A DNA stretch of 39,066 nt, from contig JAEWBF010000029.1 in assembly GCA_023391285.1 (NCBI GenBank), positions 1 through 39,066 of the forward strand, read 5' to 3'. The stretch is from Verrucomicrobiota bacterium (lineage in GTDB: Bacteria; Verrucomicrobiota; Verrucomicrobiia; Opitutales; Opitutaceae). Within the stretch, counting starts at the first letter, position 1, and each line of letters begins with the position of its first letter. The position numbers were made by a program, and so were the translations under genes. The notes below the pieces were generated by a model that was not told the origin of the DNA, made no database searches, and saw only the letters and a program-made list of their open reading frames with translations. Shown here piece by piece: positions 25,838 to 31,845 of the stretch.

Positions 25838-26212
25838 ATGAGATCACTCGCCGAATCACTCTACTCCGCCCAACAACGGCTTCGTTCGCCGTCGATCACA
25901 GCCGCGGACCGCCAAGCTCTCCTCGAAAACCTGCGCCTCCAAATCCCTGCGCCCGTCCTCGCGCACTTCCTGCGCCTCTTCAGCCAGGGCCGCAAAGCCG
26001 TCGCACTCGTCCACCACGGCGTGTGCTCCAACTGCCATCTGCGCGTCCCTTCCGGCATCGTCGCCGCACTCGCTCAACCTCGCGACCTGCATCTCTGTGA
26101 AACCTGCGGTTCCTATCTGCTCCTTCCCAGCTCCGAGCAGTCCACCCCCACCGCTCGCCCCATTCCGGTCGCGCGCCGCGGTCGAAAACCCCGCGCCATC
26201 TTGGCGGCCTAG
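25838..26212 (+). CDS. Zinc-ribbon protein, 124 residues
   Basis: The N-terminal helical part (MRSLAESLYSAQQRLRSPSI, then LLENLRLQIPAPVLAHFLRL) is followed by a C4 zinc ribbon, CSNC at about 64-67 and CETC at 89-92, enclosing LRVPSGIVAAL and DLHLC. The tail is basic (VARRGRKPRAIL). The ribbon resembles the C-terminal module of C4-type zinc-ribbon/coiled-coil proteins, but this protein is much shorter. The basic end suggests nucleic-acid binding. Alternative ATGs lie at 25820 and, with GTG, at 25805. It sits between the sigma-54 activator and the TolC gene with a candidate sigma-54 promoter directly upstream, so it may belong to that regulon. Function unknown. Confidence 0.8.
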   Translation: MRSLAESLYSAQQRLRSPSITAADRQALLENLRLQIPAPVLAHFLRLFSQGRKAVALVHHGVCSNCHLRVPSGIVAALAQPRDLHLCETCGSYLLLPSSEQSTPTARPIPVARRGRKPRAILAA

Positions 26213-26259
26213 GTCTGCGTCGCCGCCGCGTTTCCCCTTCAACACCTTTCCCAATTCCG

Positions 26260-26300
26260 GGAATCTTTGATTCCGCCGCCGGACAACATCTCAGTCCGGC
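26260..26300. promoter_or_regulatory. Two inverted repeats, candidate activator sites of the TolC promoter
   Basis: GGAATC-TTT-GATTCC (26260-26274) and GCCGGAC-N9-GTCCGGC (26278-26300). They lie about 60-100 nt upstream of the -24 element at 26360, where enhancer sites of sigma-54 activators are usually found. Either could bind the Fis-type HTH of the activator encoded at 24660-25649. Confidence 0.45.
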
Positions 26301-26359
26301 GAAGTCGTTCCTAATTTTAAACAGCTACAATTTAGCCGCTTACGACGGAACGTCCGCGC

Positions 26360-26375
26360 TGGCACGCGCCCTGCG
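26360..26375 (+). promoter_or_regulatory. Sigma-54 (-24/-12) promoter of the TolC-family gene
   Basis: TGGCACGCGCCCTGCG: perfect TGGCACG -24 element (GG at 26361-26362) and CTGC -12 element (GC at 26373-26374) with exact spacing. Predicted start is near 26386, giving a 30-nt leader before the GTG at 26416. The adjacent sigma-54 activator gene makes this the best-supported promoter of the window. Confidence 0.78.
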
Positions 26376-26415
26376 AAAGCACCTCGTCTCGCAGTCATCT
26401 CACTCTCTTACGCTC

Positions 26416-27879
26416 GTGCCAATTCGCACCTTTTTCCGCCCCGTCTTCCTTCTCGCCGCCGCGATTCTTCCCGCCCTGCTGCCGGCCCAAACCCTCACAC
26501 TCGAGGACGCCGTTCGGCTCGCCCTCGAAAAGAATCCGCAAATCGAGGTCGAATCCTATGGCCGTTCCATCGCCCGCGCCGACTACCTTACCGCTCTCGG
26601 TCGCTTCGATCCGGCCCTCACGTTTCGCCGCAGCTACGCCGAAGACGACAGTCCGATCTCGTCCAATCCGATCGTTTCGCAACTGATCAAAACCGACGAC
26701 TACAGCCTCGCCCTCGAAGGCACCACGCCGTGGGGCATGAACTACAGCATCGGCGGCAGCGCGCGCAACCAACGCGGTCCGCTCGATGGCTACGACCACA
26801 ACTTCGCCACGTTCGGCGGCATCAGCGTCACCCAGCCGCTCCTCCGCGGCTTCGGCTTCGGCCCGAATCTCGTCGGCGTGCGCATCGCCAAAGCCGACCG
26901 CGGCATCGCCGACTGGATCTTCCGCCAAACCGTCATCGATACCGTCACCGCCACCGTCATCGCCTACAGCGAAGTTGCCTACGCTCAACAACTCCTTCGC
27001 ATCTCCACCCGTTCCCGCGAACTCGCCGCCGGCCTCCTCGCCGAAAACGAACGCCGCTTCAGCGTCGGCAGCATGTCCGAGAGCGATGTCACCCAAGCCC
27101 GCGCCCGCACCGCCACCCGCGATGAATCCATCCTCTTCGCTCAACAAAATCTCCGCGACGCCACCAACCGCCTCCGCCAACTCATCGGCGAAAGCGAATT
27201 TCCTATCGACCCCGGCACGCTCGTCGTCGAACCGCCCGCCGTCCCCGAAATAACCATCGATGCGGCTGCCGATCTTCAACACGCCCTCGCCGACCGCCCC
27301 GATTTCCAAGCCGCCAAACTCGGCGTCTACAAACGCGAGGCCACCTACGCCTCCGAGCGCATGCAGATTCTCCCGCAGGTCGATTTCGTTGGCAGCTACG
27401 GCTACAGCGGTCTCGACCGCGATTTCGGCGTCAGCCGCCGCATGGTCGCCGACCACGATCACCGCTCCTACTCCGCCGGTGTCGTGGTGAGCATTCCGCT
27501 CACCTTCGCCGAGGGCCGCGGCCGCGCTCGCTCCGCCAAACTCCGACTCCGCCAGGCCGAGGCCGACATCGTTCGTCTCGAACAAGACATCGCCCTCTCG
27601 ATCGCCAGCGCCGCCGGACAAATCGAAACCACGCGCCGCCGCGTCGAAGCCAATCGCGCCGCCTACGATCTCGCGCGCCAGGCGCTCGACGACGAACTGA
27701 AAAAACTCCGCGCCGGCACCAGCAACACGTTCTTCGTCCTCAATCTTCAAGGCGAACTCATCGGCGCCGAAAACAGCCTGTTCCGCGCCCTCGCCGACCA
27801 ACGTCGCGCGCACGCCGCCTACGACCGCGAAATCGGCCGCACGCTCGGCGTGCACAACATCACCCTCGCGCAACCCTGA
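26416..27879 (+). CDS. TolC-family outer-membrane efflux protein
   Basis: The protein is 487 residues from a GTG start. The signal peptide is residues 1-24 (RTFFRPVFLLAAAILPALLP, cleaved before QTLTLEDAV). The mature chain begins with the family phrase LTLEDAVRLALEKNPQIEVE. It has the two helical repeats of outer-membrane efflux ducts, with ISVTQPLLRGFGFGPNLVGV near 135 and VVVSIPLTFAEGRGRARSAK near 355, the matching strands of each half. The protein forms the outer-membrane channel of tripartite export systems. No periplasmic adaptor adjoins it, and the LolD/MacB-type ATPase at 23838 is a possible but unproven partner. Expression appears to depend on sigma-54. Confidence 0.92.
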   Translation: MPIRTFFRPVFLLAAAILPALLPAQTLTLEDAVRLALEKNPQIEVESYGRSIARADYLTALGRFDPALTFRRSYAEDDSPISSNPIVSQLIKTDDYSLALEGTTPWGMNYSIGGSARNQRGPLDGYDHNFATFGGISVTQPLLRGFGFGPNLVGVRIAKADRGIADWIFRQTVIDTVTATVIAYSEVAYAQQLLRISTRSRELAAGLLAENERRFSVGSMSESDVTQARARTATRDESILFAQQNLRDATNRLRQLIGESEFPIDPGTLVVEPPAVPEITIDAAADLQHALADRPDFQAAKLGVYKREATYASERMQILPQVDFVGSYGYSGLDRDFGVSRRMVADHDHRSYSAGVVVSIPLTFAEGRGRARSAKLRLRQAEADIVRLEQDIALSIASAAGQIETTRRRVEANRAAYDLARQALDDELKKLRAGTSNTFFVLNLQGELIGAENSLFRALADQRRAHAAYDREIGRTLGVHNITLAQP

Positions 27880-27893
27880 GCGGCTCCACTTTC

Positions 27894-27968
27894 TCATTCC
27901 GAGCCTCACCCTCGTCTGTCATTCTGAGCCTCACCCTTGTCTGTCATTCTGAGCGAAGCGAAGAATCC
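27894..27968 (+). repeat. Three tandem 25-nt TCATTCTGAGC units
   Basis: Units at 27894-27918, 27919-27943 and 27944-27968. The first two share TCATTCYGAGCCTCACCCTY. The third diverges to TCATTCTGAGCGAAGCGAAG, a short dispersed-repeat sequence I recall from many bacterial genomes. Located between the TolC and esterase genes. Confidence 0.8.
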
Positions 27969-28098
27969 ACTTCGATTCCCGCCCTCACCTTCACCTCGCA
28001 TCCGCAATCAAGCTCCTCGCCCCACTCAGGACGACCGTTTGCAGCGTCGACCCTCCTCCGCCACTTGCGACGATACGGCTCCACGCGGATACTCCGCG

Positions 28099-28722
28099 AT
28101 GCCGCCTGCACTTCTTTCTTTCGAATACGCCTTCGAGCCCTCCTCCCTCGCCTCCGCGCCGCCGCTCCTTCTCCTTCACGGCACCGGCGGCAACGAACAC
28201 GATCTCCTGACCCTCGGCCGCACATTGTCTCCCGGCTCCGCGCTGCTCTCTCCGCGCGGCAAAGTCAACGAGCGCGGCGCCGCCCGCTTTTTTGCCCGAC
28301 TCGCTGAAGGCGTTTTCGATCCCACCGAAGTCGCCCAACGCACCAACGAACTCGCCGACTTCATCGCCGCCGCCGCCGAACGTCACCAAATTGACATCAC
28401 TCGCTTGATCGCGGTCGGTTTCTCCAACGGCGCCAACATCGCCGCCACCCTCCTCCTCATTCGTCCCGTCGTGCTCGCAGGCGCCGTCCTCATCCGCCCC
28501 ATGGTCGTCGTCGATCGTCCCGCTTCGCCCGATTCTCTCGCCGGCAAACGCGTGCTGATTCTCAGCGGCGACCAGGATCCGCTCGTCCCTGCCGATCACC
28601 CACGCCGCCTCGCCGCCCATCTCCGCGCCGGCGGCGCCGAAGTGAACCTCGAAACCTTCCCCGCCAGCCACGCGCTCACCCGCAACGACATCGCCGCCGC
28701 CCAGCGCTGGCTGACCGCGTAG
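28099..28722 (+). CDS. Alpha/beta-hydrolase, phospholipase/carboxylesterase family
   Basis: A 207-residue serine hydrolase of the small carboxylesterase type. It has oxyanion-region LLLHGTGGNEHDLL (24-37), nucleophile Ser109 in VGFSNGANIA, acid Asp160 in LSGDQDPLVP and His191 in PASHALT. There is no signal peptide. The related Bacillus MhqD and YtpA-type proteins are induced by electrophiles, but the substrate cannot be read from sequence. The ATG at 28099 gives the family N-terminus; the frame upstream runs into repeats. It is followed 36 nt later by the UPF0173 hydrolase gene on the same strand, probably as one unit. The stop TAG leads straight into a hairpin repeat. Confidence 0.88.
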   Translation: MPPALLSFEYAFEPSSLASAPPLLLLHGTGGNEHDLLTLGRTLSPGSALLSPRGKVNERGAARFFARLAEGVFDPTEVAQRTNELADFIAAAAERHQIDITRLIAVGFSNGANIAATLLLIRPVVLAGAVLIRPMVVVDRPASPDSLAGKRVLILSGDQDPLVPADHPRRLAAHLRAGGAEVNLETFPASHALTRNDIAAAQRWLTA

Positions 28723-28743
28723 GTTGCGCGCTCGTCGCGCAAC
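28720..28743 (+). repeat. TAG plus GTTGCGCG hairpin between esterase and UPF0173 genes
   Basis: The TAG stop (28720-28722) is followed directly by GTTGCGCG (28723-28730), CTCGT and CGCGCAAC (28736-28743), a perfect 8-bp stem. It has the same TAG-then-stem layout as the repeats at 15829 and 20533. Confidence 0.75.
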
Positions 28744-28758
28744 TCCGCCCTCCCTCCC

Positions 28759-29442
28759 ATGCGCCTCACCTACTTCGGCCATTCCGCCTTCCTCCTCGAA
28801 GTATCCGGCACCCGTCTCGTCTTCGATCCCTGGCTCCGCGAAAATCCTCACGGCTCCGTCGATCCGGCCGCAGTTCCTTGCGACTTCGTGCTCTGCTCCC
28901 ACGCGCACGACGACCACATCGCCGACGCCCTCGAACTTGCTCGCACGCATCGCGCGCAAATCGTCGCGCCCTACGAACTCGCCCTCCACTTCGAATCTCA
29001 AGGCGCCCGCGTCATCGATCTCATGCCCGGCGGCGGCGTGAATCTCTCTTTCGGCCGGATCGAAATGACTCCCGCGATCCACAGCTCCGCGCTCGAACTC
29101 CGCCACGGCGACAACAAATCCATGGGCGTCGCCAGTGGCCTCGTGATCCGCGCCGAAGAGAAATCGCTCTACCACGCCGGCGACACCGCGCTCTTCAGCG
29201 ATATGCAGCTCATCGGCCGGCACGGCCTCGACGTCGCGATGATTCCCATCGGCGATTTCTACACGATGGGTCCGCGCGACGCCCTTCACGCCCTCGACTT
29301 CCTCCGCCCGCACCTCGCTGTGCCGATGCACTACAACAGCAACGAAAAGATCTTCGTCGATCCGCACGCCTTCGCCGCCGACGCCGCCCGCGCCAACCAC
29401 AACGTGCGCGTCATGACTCCCGGCGAATCGATCGACGTGTAG
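28759..29442 (+). CDS. UPF0173-type metal-dependent hydrolase (metallo-beta-lactamase fold)
   Basis: A 227-residue MBL-fold protein. Metal-binding HAHDDH is at 48-53, further ligands are His88-type in TPAIHSS and Asp in YHAGDTALFSDM, and His in VPMHYNSNEKI. The start MRLTYFGHSAFLLEVSGTRL is diagnostic of the UPF0173/YtkL family, whose physiological substrate is unknown. It follows the esterase gene closely. Its TAG stop is the left terminus of a 78-bp inverted-repeat element whose right terminus holds the stop of the convergent GH16 gene. Confidence 0.92.
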   Translation: MRLTYFGHSAFLLEVSGTRLVFDPWLRENPHGSVDPAAVPCDFVLCSHAHDDHIADALELARTHRAQIVAPYELALHFESQGARVIDLMPGGGVNLSFGRIEMTPAIHSSALELRHGDNKSMGVASGLVIRAEEKSLYHAGDTALFSDMQLIGRHGLDVAMIPIGDFYTMGPRDALHALDFLRPHLAVPMHYNSNEKIFVDPHAFAADAARANHNVRVMTPGESIDV

Positions 29443-29516
29443 CGGAACGCAGCCTGCCCCGATATGTCGGGGTGAGCGTTTCGTTCCCCTGCCGGAAAAC
29501 TTCCGTTTTCCGCTAC
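29439..29516. repeat. 78-bp element with 9-bp terminal inverted repeats giving both flanking stop codons
   Basis: The left end GTAGCGGAA (29439-29447) and right end TTCCGCTAC (29508-29516) are exact inverted repeats. Inside are two perfect hairpins, CCCCGA/TCGGGG and GGAAAAC/GTTTTCC. The left TAG (29440-29442) ends the plus-strand UPF0173 gene and the right CTA (29513-29515) is the TAG of the minus-strand GH16 gene. The structure is that of a miniature palindromic element fixed at a convergent gene junction. Confidence 0.85.
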
Positions 29517-30310
29517 TCCAGCGGATACACCCGCACGTAATCGATCCGATACTCCTGCGGAAACTCCGTCGTCGCGTCCGGATACCCCGGCCACAACCCG
29601 CCCACCGCCAAATTCAACAACAGAAAAAACGGCGCGTCGTCGAAAACCCACTTCGCCCCTTCCGGCAAATCCGCCGGCGTCAGCGTTTGATAAATCTCTC
29701 CATCGAGCAGCCAGTCGATCCGTCCCGGCCGCCACTCTACCGCGAACACATGATACGCGTCCGCGAAGGTTGCGCCGCCCGGCAGTGTCGTGGATTTCGT
29801 GATACCTTTCGCCGCCGAATACCCCGGCCCGTGCAGCGTCCCATGCAGAACCCCGGGCGCGTGCCCGACCATCTCCATCACGTCGATCTCGCCACACTCG
29901 GGCCACGACACCTCGTTGATATTTGCACCCAGCATCCAAAACGCCGGCCAGATTCCCTGCCCTTTCGGCAGCTTCAACCTCGCTTCGATCCGGCCATGCG
30001 TCACCGCGTATTTGCCCTGCGTCTTCAATCGCGCCGAGGTGTAACGTCCATCCGCCCCGCGCACCGCTTTGATCACCAGCGCGCGCCCATCGGTCGCATC
30101 GGGATCCTCGACCACGAATGAATTTTCCCGCGAGTCGGTGTAACGCTGCAGTTCTTTGTTGCCCCAGCCGTTATCGCCGAGGTCGTGCACCCACTTTTGC
30201 GGATCGGGTCCGGACCCCGGCGGCTGGTTGAATTCGTCCTGCCAAACAGGAGTCGAGGCAACGCAAGGAGTCATGAGAAGGAAGAAGAGGTTGAGGCGCC
30301 GCGTCTTCAT
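29513..30310 (-). CDS. Glycoside hydrolase family 16 endo-beta-1,3-glucanase (laminarinase-like)
   Basis: The protein is 265 residues with an N-terminal signal sequence (about 1-19, LNLFFLLMTPCVAS) and then a single GH16 jelly-roll domain. The catalytic motif ECGEIDVMEMVGH places nucleophile Glu141, Asp143 and acid/base Glu146. Substrate-cleft segments include WGNKELQRYTDSRENS and GQGIWPAFWMLG. The EIDxME form with inserted Met is typical of laminarinases. It would cut beta-1,3-glucans outside the cytoplasm. It is 3 nt downstream of the sugar symporter gene on the same strand, so it is in an operon with it, downstream of the TonB receptor gene. The stop lies in the 78-bp repeat element. Confidence 0.93.
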   Translation of the reverse strand: MKTRRLNLFFLLMTPCVASTPVWQDEFNQPPGSGPDPQKWVHDLGDNGWGNKELQRYTDSRENSFVVEDPDATDGRALVIKAVRGADGRYTSARLKTQGKYAVTHGRIEARLKLPKGQGIWPAFWMLGANINEVSWPECGEIDVMEMVGHAPGVLHGTLHGPGYSAAKGITKSTTLPGGATFADAYHVFAVEWRPGRIDWLLDGEIYQTLTPADLPEGAKWVFDDAPFFLLLNLAVGGLWPGYPDATTEFPQEYRIDYVRVYPLE

Positions 30311-30313
30311 GAT

Positions 30314-31747
30314 TCAGGCCGAAGCGGCGGCGGATTTGCGCGCGGCAAGGTCGCGCTCGATTTGTTTCACCTGCGGCTCGTCGAGCCGGTAAAAGAAGAT
30401 CGCAACTCCTGCGAGCAGCGCGAACGCACCCGGAATGAGGCTGAACAGCAGCGTAATGCCGTGAACGACCGACGGCGTTTGCGCCGCATTCGCCTCGAAT
30501 CCGAGATAACCCAACAGCCAACCAATCGTCGCCGCGCCAATCGCGAGACCGACTTTCTGCACAAACACCGTCACCGAAAAAATAAGTCCCGTCGCCCGGC
30601 GCCCGAACTTCCACTCCCCGTAATCCGCCGTGTCCGCGTAAAGCGACCACACGATCGCCGGCGTCGGTCCGGCCGCGAAGCTCGCGACGATGTTGCACAC
30701 GTAAAGCAGCGGCACGTTCGCGGGGTTCACGAAATAACACGCCGCGATGCCGAGCGCGTTCACGATCGTGAGCCAGATCATCAGCGAGCGACGCGAGAAA
30801 AACTTCGTGAACAACTTCGTCGAAAGCGCCCCCACGATGAAGCAGAGAAAGCCGACGAGATTGAAGGTCCCGATCAGCGCCTCCTGCCCGACTACATACT
30901 TGAAATAATAAATCCCCGCGCCGTTGCGCATGCCCGTGTTCGTCAGATTCAGAAACGCCACGAAGAACAACACGAGCCACGGCCCGTTGCGCGTGAGATC
31001 GAGCAGATCGAGTTTCAACGATCCTTTCACCGGCGGCGGCGAAACCACGCGCTCGCGCGTATTCGCAAAGGTGTAGACGAACATGCCGACCGAAATCACC
31101 GCGAAGATCGCCATCGTGTTCCGGAACCCCTGCGCCGCGTTTCCGCCTTCCGGCACGAGCACGTCTTTCAACGTCGGCACGAGCCAGCCGATCAACAACG
31201 CGCCGAGAAACGCGCACGCGAAGCGATACGACGACACCGACGTGCGCTCTTCCGACGAGGTAGAGATCACCCCCATCAACGCGCCGTAAGGCGTGTTGAT
31301 CGCCAGATACGCAATCAGCACCGCCGTGTAGGTCGCATACGCGAAGATCAGCTTACCCGTCGGACCAAATGCCGGATTCGCGAACATCACGTATCCGAGT
31401 ATTCCATACGGCAGCGCGCCCCACAGGATCCACGGACGAAACTTGCCCCAGCGCGTCTGCGTGCGATCCGCGAGCATGCCGACCACCGGATTCAACGCCG
31501 CCACCGCGATCGGCACGACAAACATCAACGTGCCGACCGCCACCGGATTCAGCCCGAAGATGTCCGTGTAGTAATACGCCAGGAACAGGTTGAACGCCTG
31601 GAAGTAGAAATTCGAGGCGGTGTCACCCAGCCCGTAGGCGAGCTTTTCGCGAAAGGAGAGTCGGTCGGGGGAAGCAGTCACGGCAGCCGGCAGTTCTTCC
31701 ACAGCCGCAACCATCTGACCATCCCGAGATTGAACTTCAGCACTCAT
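30314..31747 (-). CDS. GPH-family (MelB-like) sugar:cation symporter
   Basis: The protein is 477 residues from the ATG at 31747. It has twelve predicted membrane helices with the glycoside-pentoside-hexuronide signatures: FREKLAYGLGDTASNFYFQA (first helix), VGMLADRTQTRWGKFRPWIL in the 2-3 loop, INTPYGALMGVIS, and the second-half TADYGEWKFGRRATGLIFS. These transporters carry mono- or disaccharides and glucosides with Na+ or H+. In context it would import glucose or laminari-oligosaccharides released by the neighbouring GH16 enzyme. It lies downstream of the TonB receptor gene, separated by a 58-bp repeat element, and is tightly linked to the GH16 gene. Confidence 0.93.
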   Translation of the reverse strand: MSAEVQSRDGQMVAAVEELPAAVTASPDRLSFREKLAYGLGDTASNFYFQAFNLFLAYYYTDIFGLNPVAVGTLMFVVPIAVAALNPVVGMLADRTQTRWGKFRPWILWGALPYGILGYVMFANPAFGPTGKLIFAYATYTAVLIAYLAINTPYGALMGVISTSSEERTSVSSYRFACAFLGALLIGWLVPTLKDVLVPEGGNAAQGFRNTMAIFAVISVGMFVYTFANTRERVVSPPPVKGSLKLDLLDLTRNGPWLVLFFVAFLNLTNTGMRNGAGIYYFKYVVGQEALIGTFNLVGFLCFIVGALSTKLFTKFFSRRSLMIWLTIVNALGIAACYFVNPANVPLLYVCNIVASFAAGPTPAIVWSLYADTADYGEWKFGRRATGLIFSVTVFVQKVGLAIGAATIGWLLGYLGFEANAAQTPSVVHGITLLFSLIPGAFALLAGVAIFFYRLDEPQVKQIERDLAARKSAAASA

Positions 31748-31778
31748 GGTGGAGCCCGGCAGCCGCCGGCTGGTTGGC

Positions 31779-31836
31779 AAGGTAGGGCGAGGCGTCTCCG
31801 CCGAGCCGCGCCCACTGGCACGATTCGCCCTACCTT
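31779..31836. repeat. 58-bp element with 12-bp terminal inverted repeats (MITE-like)
   Basis: AAGGTAGGGCGA (31779-31790) and TCGCCCTACCTT (31825-31836) are exact inverted repeats around a 34-nt middle. The left part (31781-31807) matches the repeat at 15829-15854 except for one base. It lies between the TonB receptor and symporter genes on the minus strand. Confidence 0.82.
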
Positions 31837-31845
31837 TGTTCTCAA

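Noticed and set aside
27937..28098. N-terminal extension of the esterase through the TCATTCTGAGC repeat
   Set aside because: The extension is encoded by repeat sequence and lacks similarity to the family; the ATG at 28099 gives the normal esterase start.
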